A DNA stretch of 64,000 nucleotides from Methylotenera sp. (GCF_029946165.1 NZ_JAQSDZ010000003.1:1-64000), one strand, 5' to 3'; positions 16,453 through 26,258 are shown, numbered from the stretch's first letter. A program made the numbers and translations. Notes: generated from the sequence alone by a model not told the origin.

Positions 16453-17418
16453 ATGCCTGTAGTTGCTATACCAATGGTAGCTATGCCAATGGTGGCTGTA
16501 GTAGCCGTGGTGTTAGATTTTATTTTCGGCGAACCGCATCGATATCATCCGTTGGTAGGTTTTGGCTTTTTAGCGAGTCAAATAGAAGCTTCGCTTAATG
16601 TACCCATGAAACAAAATTTAGCTACCCAGCGTTTTGTTGGTGCACTCGCATTAGCATTTTTACTCGCTACATTTACTTTATTGGCATACTGGCTATGCCA
16701 ACTTTCAGCCTCTGGTCATGCTGTCAGCAGCTTTATAGCAAACACATTGTTACTTTACTTTGCCATTGGTCACAAAAGTTTACATCAGCATGCGCGCGCA
16801 GTAAGCACTGCACTTAATAGTGGTGACGAAGACTTAGCGAAAACCGCGGCATCCTATATGGTGAGCCGCGACTCTTCAGCCATTGAACCGATTCCAGCCA
16901 CTATTGAATCTGTATTAGAAAATGGTAATGACGGCATATTTGGTGCGTTATTTTGGTTTTTTATTGCGGGTGGCGCTGGTGCGCTTTTGTTTAGATTAGC
17001 CAATACCCTGGATGCCATGTGGGGCTATAAAACACCACGTTTTTACTATTTTGGCTGGGCCGCCGCGCGTTTTGACGATGTTTTAAATTACATTCCAGCG
17101 CGATTAACCGCCATCACTTACGCGCTGTTAGGCAACACAAAAATAGCTTTAACTTGCTGGAAAACCCAAGCCCCGACTTGGGATAGCCCAAACGCAGGTC
17201 CAGTCATGTCGGCTGGCGCTGGCGCACTAAATGTAAAACTAGGCGGTGCAGCGCGTTACTTTGGCGAGTGGCATGATCGCCCTGTATTAGGCGCTGGCAA
17301 CCCTCCAGTATTAAATGACATAGAACGCGCCTTGGCACTCATTCGGCATGGCGTTATTATGTGGTTGGTCATATTCTTAATCATCTCATTATTGATAGCG
17401 AGTCTTGCACATGCTTGA
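16453..17418 (+). CDS. cbiB: adenosylcobinamide-phosphate synthase
   Basis: An integral membrane protein (about 321 residues, CbiB/CobD) that joins aminopropanol phosphate to cobyric acid. Family motifs include DFIFGEPHRYHPLVGFG near the N-terminus, RDSSAIEPIPATIESVLENGNDGIFGALFWF and GYKTPRFYYFGWAAARFDDVLNYIPARLTA. The frame opens at 16426, which would overlap the cobQ start; I prefer the ATG at 16453, though neither has a clear RBS. It overlaps the cobD-type gene. Confidence 0.92.
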   Translation: MPVVAIPMVAMPMVAVVAVVLDFIFGEPHRYHPLVGFGFLASQIEASLNVPMKQNLATQRFVGALALAFLLATFTLLAYWLCQLSASGHAVSSFIANTLLLYFAIGHKSLHQHARAVSTALNSGDEDLAKTAASYMVSRDSSAIEPIPATIESVLENGNDGIFGALFWFFIAGGAGALLFRLANTLDAMWGYKTPRFYYFGWAAARFDDVLNYIPARLTAITYALLGNTKIALTCWKTQAPTWDSPNAGPVMSAGAGALNVKLGGAARYFGEWHDRPVLGAGNPPVLNDIERALALIRHGVIMWLVIFLIISLLIASLAHA

Positions 17419-18409
17419 ACATGGTGGAAATTTAGCGGCAGCGGCCAAGCGATTTAACATTCCGCTTGAACATTGGTTGGATTTATCAACAGGTATTAAT
17501 CCTGATGGCTATCCGATAACTGAGATACCCGCCGCAGTTTGGCAAAAGCTACCACTAGAAGATGATGGTTTAATTGAAGCAGCTTGCGAATATTATGGCT
17601 GTCAACTTGCATTACCCACCGCAGGCTCACAAGCCGCTTTGCAATTATTGCCGCAATTACGAGCCGCTTCTAAAGTGGCTATGCCAAAATTCATGTATCA
17701 AGAGCATGCTAACGCTTGGCAAGCCAATGGACATGAAGTCATTAAGTTTGATTTTTTCCCTGATGAAAATATTATTCAGCAGGCGGACGTGCTATTGCTA
17801 TGCAACCCCAATAACCCAACTGCCACCAGATTCTCAGTGGCTGAATTACTGAGCTGGCATGCCACGCTTGCTGCACGCGGCGGCTGGTTGGTTGTAGATG
17901 AAGCATTTATGGATGTTACGCCTGAACACGGCATTGCCAAACATTCCCACTTAAAAGGGCTGTTAGTGTTGCGCTCTCTTGGCAAGTTTTTTGGCTTAGC
18001 GGGGGCTAGGGTTGGCTTCTTATTGGCAGAAGAGCAAATGCTCAGGCAAATGCAAGAGTTCATAGGCCCGTGGTCAATCACAGGGCCAAGCCGCTTGATT
18101 GCTAAACAAGCTTTATTGGATAAAGCATGGCAAGAAAAGATGCGTGTTAAGCTAACTGGAGATAGCCAGAAACTCGCAGTACTACTGACAAAATATAAAT
18201 TAACACCTATGTCTGGCACGGCATTATTTCAATTTGTGCCAACTAAAGATGCACTTGCTTTGCAACAACATCTCGCACAGCAAGGCATTTGGATACGGCT
18301 TTTTTCTGATGCACCAGGGCTTTCAGCACGAGCTGCGTTGAGGTTTGGTTTGCCGCCAACAGATGGTTGGGCAAGGCTGGAATCTGCGCTCAAACTTTGG
18401 CAGAATTAG
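17411..18409 (+). CDS. cobD: threonine-phosphate decarboxylase
   Basis: A PLP-dependent class I/II aminotransferase-fold enzyme of 332 residues that makes aminopropanol phosphate for the nucleotide loop. The MLEHGGNLAAAAKRFNIP opening and LDLSTGINPDGYP are characteristic, as are LLCNPNNPTATRFS, VVDEAFMD and the PLP-lysine segment LRSLGKFFGLAGARVGFLLA. A start two codons earlier (17405) is possible. It overlaps cbiB by eight bases or more, so the two steps of the aminopropanol arm are coupled. Confidence 0.94.
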   Translation: MLEHGGNLAAAAKRFNIPLEHWLDLSTGINPDGYPITEIPAAVWQKLPLEDDGLIEAACEYYGCQLALPTAGSQAALQLLPQLRAASKVAMPKFMYQEHANAWQANGHEVIKFDFFPDENIIQQADVLLLCNPNNPTATRFSVAELLSWHATLAARGGWLVVDEAFMDVTPEHGIAKHSHLKGLLVLRSLGKFFGLAGARVGFLLAEEQMLRQMQEFIGPWSITGPSRLIAKQALLDKAWQEKMRVKLTGDSQKLAVLLTKYKLTPMSGTALFQFVPTKDALALQQHLAQQGIWIRLFSDAPGLSARAALRFGLPPTDGWARLESALKLWQN

Positions 18410-18432
18410 TTATTTTCTAAATTGAGCAACAA

Positions 18433-19023
18433 CTAAAGATTCATTAAAAGCACTTTAGGCACTTCGCCATTAAACTCCAATTGCGTCACACTTGCATGAT
18501 CGATAGTGAGTCGGAATAAGCGTTTTAGTGGCATTTGCAACACCTCCGCAATTAGCGCACGAATGAACCCTCCATGCGTCACCACTAAAATATTTTTGCC
18601 TTGTGAGTGACTACTCACATCCTCAATAAAGCTTTTAGCGCGGGCATGTAACTCTGAGAATGTTTCGCCGTTTGGCGGTGCTAAATTAGCATAATCATCT
18701 GCCCACACATCAAATTTATCACGTGGAATTTTATCCCAAGGACTCATTTCCCAATCGCCAAAATGCAATTCTTTTAAGCGTGCATCGAGTTTAATATTTT
18801 CACTGGTATGCCCAAAAAACTCATCCGCACATAAGGCTTGCGCAAGTTCGTGGCAACGCTTTAATGGGCTGGCGTAAATTGCATCAAACTCAAAAGCGGC
18901 TAGTTTCTTTTGCAATGCGATACGCTCGTTCTCAAAATTAGCAGACACAGAAACATCGCTTTGCCCGTAGCAAATACTAGGAGCAATATCTAATGAGGTA
19001 TGGCGAACGAGAGTCAGTTTCAT
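18433..19023 (-). CDS. cobC: alpha-ribazole phosphatase (histidine phosphatase family)
   Basis: A 196-residue phosphoglycerate-mutase-like enzyme. The catalytic His is in LVRHTSLDIAPSICYGQSDVSVS, the second arginine in ASPLKRCHELAQALC, and the second histidine in VVTHGGFIRALIAEVL. The YGQ-D signature and cluster position point to CobC, which removes the 5' phosphate in lower-ligand assembly. It is the last gene of the minus-strand cobT-cobS-cobC unit. Confidence 0.9.
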   Translation of the reverse strand: MKLTLVRHTSLDIAPSICYGQSDVSVSANFENERIALQKKLAAFEFDAIYASPLKRCHELAQALCADEFFGHTSENIKLDARLKELHFGDWEMSPWDKIPRDKFDVWADDYANLAPPNGETFSELHARAKSFIEDVSSHSQGKNILVVTHGGFIRALIAEVLQMPLKRLFRLTIDHASVTQLEFNGEVPKVLLMNL

Positions 19024-19055
19024 CTGTAACTATGTTGGTAATTAAGGTTGAGTAA

Positions 19056-19826
19056 TTATGGCGCGGGAAATAAAGTGGTACTAGCTAACACGCCAACATA
19101 AAAAGCAAGCTCTGTCAGTTGCTGCATAGCGCCTAAACAATCTCCAGTATAGCCTCCTATGCGAGATTTAATTTTTGCACTAAACCACAGCCAAACAATG
19201 GCCACTGGCACTAGCGCCATAAGAAATTTCATTTCTAAAAAGGCCAACGGCACTAAACCAAAAAAAGTAGCGATAGTCAGCTCGGTAATCGTCGGTTGCG
19301 TTCCAAGTGGCTTGGCTTTACCTTCGGCCTTGACGTAACTTTGTGTATACATTACTAGCACCGCACATAGCCGACTTAACGCGTGACCCGTAATTAATGT
19401 CGCAGGAATTAATGCTACCCATTGATAAGTAAGCGTTTGATACTTGGTCAGTAAAACTAAAAATAAACCGATGGCGCCATAACTACCTATGCGTGAATCT
19501 ATCATAATAGCGAGCACTTGCTCTCGGCTCCAGCCACCACCTAAGCCATCTACTGCATCAGCCAATCCATCCTCATGAAACGCGCCAGTGAGTAAAATTG
19601 TAGATGCCATGCTTAACAATAGCGCGATTTCTAAAGGTAATAAAATATCACTTAGCCAAAAAACTAAAGCGCCTATAGCACCGACTAAAATGCCGATTAG
19701 TGGGAAGTATCGTGTGGCTTTATTTAAGTCAGCATTATCAAAAGTACTAAAACGTACAGGCACTCGCGTGAAAAACATCACGGCAGTTAAAAAATAGTGC
19801 CATTGTTTTTGTAATGTAGATATCAT
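19056..19826 (-). CDS. cobS: adenosylcobinamide-GDP ribazoletransferase (cobalamin synthase)
   Basis: A 256-residue polytopic membrane enzyme that joins adenosylcobinamide-GDP and alpha-ribazole to give adenosylcobalamin (phosphate). Family motifs are FFTRVPV at residues 18-24, ATRYFPLIGILVG, the acidic AFHEDGLADAVDGLGGGWSREQVLAIMIDSRIGSYGAIGL near 82-121, and RIGGYTGDCLGAMQQLTE near the end. It overlaps cobT by four bases. Confidence 0.96.
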   Translation of the reverse strand: MISTLQKQWHYFLTAVMFFTRVPVRFSTFDNADLNKATRYFPLIGILVGAIGALVFWLSDILLPLEIALLLSMASTILLTGAFHEDGLADAVDGLGGGWSREQVLAIMIDSRIGSYGAIGLFLVLLTKYQTLTYQWVALIPATLITGHALSRLCAVLVMYTQSYVKAEGKAKPLGTQPTITELTIATFFGLVPLAFLEMKFLMALVPVAIVWLWFSAKIKSRIGGYTGDCLGAMQQLTELAFYVGVLASTTLFPAP

Positions 19827-20860
19827 ATTTTTTGCGAAACACTTGCCGACTCAAACGAAGCCATTTGATTTAAAAAGTTAACCGAAGCCAGCACCAAAGG
19901 ATAAGCCAATGCAGCGCCCGTACCTTCACCTAAGCGTAAATCGATATTGAGTAACGGCTTAACTTTTAGATAGTCCAACATTTTTTTATGGCCAGATTCA
20001 TCAGAGCAATGCGTAAACACACAGTAATGCAAAATGTCAGGCTGTAATTTAGCCGCTACCAGCAAAGCCGCCGTGGTAATAAAACCATCAATTAATAAAG
20101 TGCATTGCTTAGCCGCAGCCTGCAACATAGCTCCAACCATCATCGCAATTTCAAAACCGCCGAAAGTCGCCAACACCTTCATGGCATCACTACTACTTAA
20201 ATGATGATGCGCAATCGCTTGCGCTAGAATATTTGTTTTATGTGCCAAACCCGCATCATCCAGACCCGTACCGCGACCCACGCATTGCTCAATAGGCAAA
20301 CCGCACAGTACGCTCATCAAACAACTTGCAGATGAAGTGTTACCAATACCCATTTCGCCAAAGCCAAATACATTGCAACCTTCAGCCACTTTAGCATCCA
20401 CTATCTCTGCGGCACGAGTAAGCGCTTGCTCACATTGCGTTAGCGTCATGGCAGACTCAATCAAAAAGTTACGTGTACCCATTGCCACTTTTGCATGAAT
20501 CAAATCTAAGTTTGCGGCAAACTCATAGTTCACTCCGCTATCCACCACACTCAAATGCATATTGTTTTGCGATGTAAATACATTAATCGCCGCGCCACCT
20601 TGCAAAAAATTCAGCACCATTTGCGCAGTAACAGCTTGCGGATAAGGGCTTACGCCAGCTTCAACAATGCCATGATCGCCCGCAAAAACCAGCATAGTGG
20701 CTTGACTAAGCTGTGGCGTAAGCGTTTGCTGAATCAATCCAATCTGCAACGCGACAGTTTCCAGCATGCCTAAAGCCCCCAAAGGCTTAGTTTTATGGTT
20801 AATTCTATGTTCTAGCTGACTTCTGAGCGCCTGATTAGGCTGGGTGATATTGAATTTCAT
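19823..20860 (-). CDS. cobT: nicotinate-nucleotide-dimethylbenzimidazole phosphoribosyltransferase
   Basis: A 345-residue cytoplasmic enzyme that activates DMB to alpha-ribazole phosphate. Motifs include KPLGALGMLETVALQIG, VFAGDHGIVEAGVSPYPQAVTAQMVLNFLQGGAAINVF, GEMGIGNTSSASCL and the C-terminal LGEGTGAALAYPLV with its catalytic Glu. It heads the cobT-cobS-cobC operon. With bluB in the window, both synthesis and activation of DMB are encoded. Confidence 0.96.
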   Translation of the reverse strand: MKFNITQPNQALRSQLEHRINHKTKPLGALGMLETVALQIGLIQQTLTPQLSQATMLVFAGDHGIVEAGVSPYPQAVTAQMVLNFLQGGAAINVFTSQNNMHLSVVDSGVNYEFAANLDLIHAKVAMGTRNFLIESAMTLTQCEQALTRAAEIVDAKVAEGCNVFGFGEMGIGNTSSASCLMSVLCGLPIEQCVGRGTGLDDAGLAHKTNILAQAIAHHHLSSSDAMKVLATFGGFEIAMMVGAMLQAAAKQCTLLIDGFITTAALLVAAKLQPDILHYCVFTHCSDESGHKKMLDYLKVKPLLNIDLRLGEGTGAALAYPLVLASVNFLNQMASFESASVSQKI

Positions 20861-20983
20861 GTGAGATATATCAAGTTTCTTAGTGAATATTTTCTATACT
20901 ATGATTTTACATGACTACATAGCCTTAAACTTGAATCAGAATTATGCTTTTAAAGATTAAGTTAAAAAATGTTTGAATTATCT

Positions 20984-21012
20984 TTTCCAACTCTTTGGAA
21001 GTTTGCTATAAT
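20984..21012 (+). promoter_or_regulatory. tRNA-Phe promoter
   Basis: The -10 box TATAAT (21007-21012) is followed by the GC-rich discriminator GCGCGAC, typical of stringently controlled stable-RNA promoters. The -35 region about 17 bases upstream reads TTTCCA and is weak. Confidence 0.6.
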
Positions 21013-21059
21013 GCGCGACTTGCAAACATTTACATGTAAGCAAATGCGTTAAGAAGTAA

Positions 21060-21135
21060 GGCCGGGTAGCTCAGTTGGTAGAGCAGCGGATTGAAAATCC
21101 GCGTGTCACAGGTTCGATTCCCGTCCCGGCCACCA
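21060..21135 (+). tRNA. tRNA-Phe(GAA)
   Basis: A 76-base cloverleaf with acceptor stem GGCCGGG/CCCGGCC, the D arm AGCTCAGTTGGTAGAGC, the anticodon stem GCGGA/TCCGC holding GAA at 21093-21095, the T loop GGTTCGATTC, and an encoded CCA end. Confidence 0.97.
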
Positions 21136-21142
21136 AAAATTA

Positions 21143-21166
21143 AGCTCACAAATATGTGGGCTTTTT
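21143..21166 (+). terminator. tRNA-Phe intrinsic terminator
   Basis: AGCTCACA pairs with TGTGGGCT (one G-T pair), followed by a T5 tract just after the tRNA. Confidence 0.8.
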
Positions 21167-21212
21167 CTTTTCTTGCTCACCTAGCCAATTCGTAACTTAA
21201 GAGCTTCGCCAT

Positions 21213-23930
21213 TTAAACTGTTTGCTTATTCCGAAGACGCAAACGAATTTGCTTTTCAGTTTCGATGATGGTGAACAGCGAAGCACCAATACTTACCACC
21301 AGCACACCATCCCAAAAAGGGATAGACTCGGTGGCAAAAATTTCTTGTAGCGGCGGTAGGTAGGTAATGGCCATTTGCGCTACAGCAACAATCATGACGG
21401 TCAACCAAACCACTTTAGTGCCACGCACTGCTTTCCATGTCAGCGAAGTGCCATAGATATTGCGTATGAAAAAGAGGTGAAATATCTCCATCACCACCAG
21501 CGTGTTTAGCGCCAGTGTGCGTGCCAATTCCACGCTGTAGCCACGATCAACGGCGTATGAGAAAATACCATACACGCCGCATAAAAATAAAATGGCCACC
21601 AGCCCAATATGCCAGACTAGTTCCCCGCTGAGTAGCGGCTCGTCTCGTGAACGTGGAGGTCGTCGCATGGTGTTTTCTTCGGTAGGTTCGAAAGCTAGCG
21701 CAATGCCGAGCGTCATAGCGGTAATCAGGTTGATCCACAGAATCTGAATCGGTGTGACCGGTAAAGTTGCTCCTAGAAGCAGCGCCACAATGATACACAT
21801 GGCTTCACCAGCGTTGGTAGGCAGAGTCCAGCTAATCACTTTTTTGATATTATCATACACAGTGCGGCCTTCGCGCACAGCGGCGACGATGGAGGTGAAG
21901 TTATCGTCTACCAGCACTAGATCCGCAGACTCCTTAGCAGCTTCACTACCCTTTCTACCCATGGCAATACCTGCATCAGCGCGCTTCAAAGCAGGAGCAT
22001 CGTTTACACCATCACCTGTCATTGCGACTGTCATACCCTGCGATTGCAGAGCCATGACAAGTCGTAGTTTATGCTCAGGGCTGGTGCGAGCAAAAATATC
22101 GCATTCAAGAATGGCCGACTTGAGCGTAAAATCATCCATGCTGTCGAGGTCGACTCCCGTCAGCACCTTGTCGGGATTTTGCAACCCTATCTGCTTGCCG
22201 ATGGCGACTGCTGTTTTGGCATGATCGCCGGTAATCATCTTCACGCGAATACCCGCGCCGTGGCATTCTGCCACCGCTGCAATCGCTTCGGAACGGGGCG
22301 GGTCGATCATCCCCACCATACCAAGCAACGTCAGTGTGTCTACTATCTCACCCTGTTGTAGCACGGTATGTTTGGGCTGCACAGACTGAGCCGCGAAAGC
22401 CAGCACGCGCTGTCCGAGCGCAGCGATGGACTCTGCTTTTTCATTCCAGTAAGCCGTGTCGAGCAATTCCGTTTCCCCATCCACGCCCCGTTGGTCTTTG
22501 CACATGGAAATAATCTGCTCTGGTGCGCCTTTGACAAACACGAAGGCATGGTGCTCGTGATCGTGGTTTAACGTAGCCATGAAGCGGTGCTTGGCATCAA
22601 AGGGAATGGCGTCGGTGCGTGTCCATGCCGCCTGCTCTTTGCGAGCATCCACCTTCATTTTTCCAGAGAACGCGAGAAGCGCGCCCTCCATCGGATCACC
22701 TTCCACCGCCCATACGTCCGCTTGCTCACGCAAGGCGGCATCATTGCACAGCGCAGCAGCGCGGGCGAGTTCCTCCAATACCGCATATGCAGAAGGTGGT
22801 ACATCTGCATCTTTCAGTTTAAGTAAGCCTTTTGGCTCATAACCGATGCCATCCAGTGTAAACAGATGTTGATGCGTCAGCACCGAAGCCACCATCATCT
22901 CATTGCGCGTCAGCGTGCCTGTTTTATCGGTACAAATTACAGAAACGGAACCAAGCGTTTCAATGGCAGGAAGCCGCCGAACAATAGCGTTCTGTTTGGC
23001 CATTGCTTGCACGCCGATGGCGAGGGTAATGGTGAGTACGGCAGGTAAACCTTCTGGTATTGCCGCAACCGAAAGTCCAACGACCACCATAAATAGTTCG
23101 GTAAAAGCATGATGACCGACGAAATAGCCATGCGCCAGGAGCAGTCCTGCAATTAACAGGATAAAAATTGTTAACCATTTCGCAAACACACCCATTTGCT
23201 GTACGAGGGGGGTAGTCAGCGTCTCTACTTCTGAAAGAAGTCCACTAATGCGCCCGATTTCTGTATGGCTACCTGTCGCTACCACCACGCCTGTGCATTG
23301 GCCAGATGTAAGCAGCGTGCCTGAGAAAACCATACAGGAACGGTCTCCCAACGAGGCATTTTCGGCAACGGCCTGAATACTTTTTTCGACAGGTACAGAT
23401 TCGCCTGTCAGTATTGCTTCATGCACAGATATGCTATGCGCAGTCATTAGGCGAAGGTCGGCAGGCACTTTATCACCAGCTTCCAATAAAACAATGTCAC
23501 CCGGAACCAGACATTTGCCTTCGACGCTAATTCGCTCACCGCCGCGCATCACATTGGCATGAGGCGCAAGCATCTGACGAATAGATTCCATCGCTTTTTC
23601 CGCTTTACCTTCTTGAATAAAGCCAATGATGGCATTAGCCACAACCACAGCTAAAATCACAGCCGTATCAATCCAATGATCTAAAAATGCCGTAATAATG
23701 GCGGAACTAATTAACACATAGATGAGGATGTTATGAAAGTGCAGTGCAAAACGTATCAAAGCGTTTCGTTTAGGTGGCTCAGGCAAACAATTTGCGCCGT
23801 GTGTTTCAATTCGCGCCTTTGCCTCGTCTTCACTCAACCCAGAGGCCAAGGTATTCAGCACTTGAAGCACCTCCTCGACCGCTTGGCTGTGCCACATTGA
23901 CAATGCTTTTTTAGCTTCAGCTTCTGGCAT
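21213..23930 (-). CDS. P2-type cation-transporting ATPase
   Basis: A membrane pump of about 905 residues. The start MPEAEAKKAL is chosen because CAGGA precedes it by nine bases; the frame is open 32 codons further. It has the actuator motif TGES (residues 185-188), the TM4 ion site AIPEGLP (about 290-296), the phosphorylated Asp335 in CTDKTGTL, the hinge GDGVNDAP and a C-terminal transmembrane bundle. The TM6 segment NLITAMTLGIALAFEP lacks the acidic residue of SERCA (NLVTDGLP), so calcium specificity is uncertain; Mg, Na or K are alternatives. The central part is richer in G+C than neighbouring genes, which suggests transfer. Confidence 0.9.
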   Translation of the reverse strand: MPEAEAKKALSMWHSQAVEEVLQVLNTLASGLSEDEAKARIETHGANCLPEPPKRNALIRFALHFHNILIYVLISSAIITAFLDHWIDTAVILAVVVANAIIGFIQEGKAEKAMESIRQMLAPHANVMRGGERISVEGKCLVPGDIVLLEAGDKVPADLRLMTAHSISVHEAILTGESVPVEKSIQAVAENASLGDRSCMVFSGTLLTSGQCTGVVVATGSHTEIGRISGLLSEVETLTTPLVQQMGVFAKWLTIFILLIAGLLLAHGYFVGHHAFTELFMVVVGLSVAAIPEGLPAVLTITLAIGVQAMAKQNAIVRRLPAIETLGSVSVICTDKTGTLTRNEMMVASVLTHQHLFTLDGIGYEPKGLLKLKDADVPPSAYAVLEELARAAALCNDAALREQADVWAVEGDPMEGALLAFSGKMKVDARKEQAAWTRTDAIPFDAKHRFMATLNHDHEHHAFVFVKGAPEQIISMCKDQRGVDGETELLDTAYWNEKAESIAALGQRVLAFAAQSVQPKHTVLQQGEIVDTLTLLGMVGMIDPPRSEAIAAVAECHGAGIRVKMITGDHAKTAVAIGKQIGLQNPDKVLTGVDLDSMDDFTLKSAILECDIFARTSPEHKLRLVMALQSQGMTVAMTGDGVNDAPALKRADAGIAMGRKGSEAAKESADLVLVDDNFTSIVAAVREGRTVYDNIKKVISWTLPTNAGEAMCIIVALLLGATLPVTPIQILWINLITAMTLGIALAFEPTEENTMRRPPRSRDEPLLSGELVWHIGLVAILFLCGVYGIFSYAVDRGYSVELARTLALNTLVVMEIFHLFFIRNIYGTSLTWKAVRGTKVVWLTVMIVAVAQMAITYLPPLQEIFATESIPFWDGVLVVSIGASLFTIIETEKQIRLRLRNKQTV

Positions 23931-24214
23931 AGTTATTTCCTGTTGAGTATGTACTAAGTCATTTAAGGTTTCTATCAGCTTCAATCTAAAAAGCCTGAGG
24001 TATGTATAGATCATGAGGTTAGACATGTTGATTTAATATAGAGATACATAAAATACACTCAACATCTAATAATTCAGCAAAGTATATCCTTACCAGCAGC
24101 TTTGATTCTATGCATTATTACACCCACTATTTTGTTACACTTTAGTTAGTATTGATGTTAAATTTACAAGCAAGTTTGAAAGCTCTTTAATAATGAACTG
24201 CTTTAAAGCTTAAC

Positions 24215-26017
24215 CTAACTTAGCTGGGGTATTGCAGCCCCAACAACTCGGTTGCGCCCAGCATGCTTAGCTTGGTATAGCGCAGCGTCGGCTCGAGGTA
24301 ATACGGCATCAAACGCTTCACCAGCAATACGCTCACTGACCCCTGCACTAAACGTGATTAACACCCGTTCACTATTATGCATAAAAAAGTTTTTAGTTAA
24401 CTCTCTTTGCACGCCAGTAATCACGTTAATAGCATCTTCTTGCTTAGAGCCTGGGAGTAAGATAACGAACTCCTCTCCGCCATATCGCGCTAACACATCT
24501 GTACTCCGTAATATGCCTTTTACCACTTTCGCTAAATGTGTTAATGCCTCATCGCCTGTGGAGTGACCCATAGTGTCGTTAATCTTTTTGAAGTGATCAA
24601 TGTCTATCATTGCCAATGATATTGCCGTGCTGTGTCTATCTGCACGTTCAAACTCTCGTTCTATTGCTTCATTCATACCACGCCTGTTTAGAGCACCTGT
24701 TAAAAAGTCCTCATGGGCAACTTCGCTTATGTAATCTAGCTTTGATGTTAGCTCGTTGATTCTCATTTCAGCCTCTTCTACCTTTTTTTGTGTTTCTAGA
24801 AAGGCTGATTGTGAGTGCCGAGCGTCTGCATTCATGGAATGAATATCGCCTGCCAAACTTTTCATTATGTCATTAAGTTTTGTAATATCTTCAGTTTCAA
24901 AAATCTGCTTTTGATATTCAGCAATCTTTGTTTTGTAATTATCCGTACTCTCAGCAATGTCTGCCAACCCACTTATAAAAGCACTCATCATGCCTTTAAG
25001 TGTTTCTTTTGCCGCGATAAGCCCTGGCTTGAGGCTAGATTGCTTGAATATCAGTTCTTTTAGACTATATTCAGCGCTATACACACTGTCTAAATTAAGC
25101 GGTTTAGACATAATTTCGTGAACAATAGCAATTTGCCCATTTAGCCATTTATCTTCAAAAGTCAACTCACCCATACTGGAAATCAGTAGACGCATCATTC
25201 GCATTAACGCCTCCTGCATACGATGCTGTGAATCCGCTTGCATTTCCGCTCTCAGCAAGGTGGATTTTAAAGATTCGCTGACGTTACTCACATCTTCTAA
25301 CGTAGTTGATTGCTGCGCACGTACTATTAGCCCTTCAATTCTGCTTAGCGCAGCTGGAGTATCAGCAAACTGTGGAAGTACAGCAAGTGAAATAGTTCTA
25401 ATCAAAGCATCACGCCAGGCTAAAGCCATTTTAAGTTGAACTTCACCCACCATTGGCTGTACTGACTTTTCGTGGGCGACTTCGTTAAATGCATGGGCAG
25501 CAACTTCAGCACTCACTGGTTCAATACTTTCATTAGCGATCATGCCAGTCTGACCATCGCCCCATGAAGTCGCTAGCGCCTGAATTTTTTGCCCAAGCTG
25601 ATTGGGGTCATGGGCGAAATTAATCAGGACGCGACTTAGCCCTTCTTTTTTTCGGCTCAGAGTAATACCGTTATGATTTAAATCTAACTGCTTTAGCAGA
25701 TAACGTAAAAGCGTAGACCAATTCACGCTATCAACGTCGCTTATAGCTAGCAGGCTGCGTATTTGACTTTCTAAATTGGTAGAATCGCGTTTTTTGACTA
25801 AAGTGGAAATTTTCTCCGCTGCTACTAAATACTTTGGCTTATCTTTGCCTACATCATGCAAAACTTTATCTAGCGCCTTACTGAGAGCCGTGCCCTTGTC
25901 TTCCGCCTCTAAACCTGCAATCTCATTATAAACAAGACGATAGTTATCCGGAGTGGGCGGAGTCTGGTTTTTCGAAAGCTGCATTAGTGTTTGGCGAGCC
26001 AACTCTAAGGGCGTCAT
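24215..26017 (-). CDS. diguanylate cyclase with long helical N-terminal region
   Basis: A 600-residue protein. The C-terminal GGDEF domain is intact: IDHFKKINDTMGH, then the I-site RSTD five residues before GGEEF (513-517), and ADAALYQAKHAGRNRV. The first 430 or so residues have no transmembrane segment and are mostly helical. They start LELARQTLMQLSKNQTPPTPDNYRLVYNEIAGLE, a conserved N-terminal pattern seen in some betaproteobacterial cyclases, and include a coiled coil near 370-430 before the catalytic domain. It makes cyclic di-GMP in the cytoplasm; the input signal is unknown. It is monocistronic. Confidence 0.93.
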   Translation of the reverse strand: MTPLELARQTLMQLSKNQTPPTPDNYRLVYNEIAGLEAEDKGTALSKALDKVLHDVGKDKPKYLVAAEKISTLVKKRDSTNLESQIRSLLAISDVDSVNWSTLLRYLLKQLDLNHNGITLSRKKEGLSRVLINFAHDPNQLGQKIQALATSWGDGQTGMIANESIEPVSAEVAAHAFNEVAHEKSVQPMVGEVQLKMALAWRDALIRTISLAVLPQFADTPAALSRIEGLIVRAQQSTTLEDVSNVSESLKSTLLRAEMQADSQHRMQEALMRMMRLLISSMGELTFEDKWLNGQIAIVHEIMSKPLNLDSVYSAEYSLKELIFKQSSLKPGLIAAKETLKGMMSAFISGLADIAESTDNYKTKIAEYQKQIFETEDITKLNDIMKSLAGDIHSMNADARHSQSAFLETQKKVEEAEMRINELTSKLDYISEVAHEDFLTGALNRRGMNEAIEREFERADRHSTAISLAMIDIDHFKKINDTMGHSTGDEALTHLAKVVKGILRSTDVLARYGGEEFVILLPGSKQEDAINVITGVQRELTKNFFMHNSERVLITFSAGVSERIAGEAFDAVLPRADAALYQAKHAGRNRVVGAAIPQLS

Positions 26018-26258
26018 TTAGGTTCCATTCGGTTAAAAGCAATGCACTTCAGTCATACGCGCAAATATTAACTCAACATAGCAATTTTATATATTTAATT
26101 TGCCATAAAAACCCCATGCGATTCATAGAATTGCCAATTTAAGATTCATTGTGTGAATGATTTATACCGTAGTGATTGCAAACCTTTGTACTACATAGTT
26201 AGTGCGGTCATCCCTCAAAATTGTTATCATTTGTATTGATTAATTTAGGTGTAGTTTA

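Noticed and set aside
23931-24026. 32-residue N-terminal extension of the P-type ATPase
   Set aside because: The extension lacks an RBS and family similarity, while the internal ATG has CAGGA at good distance.
24027-24214. Possible regulatory element between the ATPase and the diguanylate cyclase
   Set aside because: The gap is AT-rich and shows no clear hairpin, repeat, promoter pair or duplicated tRNA end that I could support.
26018-26258. Promoter or small RNA upstream of the rhodanese gene
   Set aside because: I found only weak -35/-10-like hexamers and no structured element.
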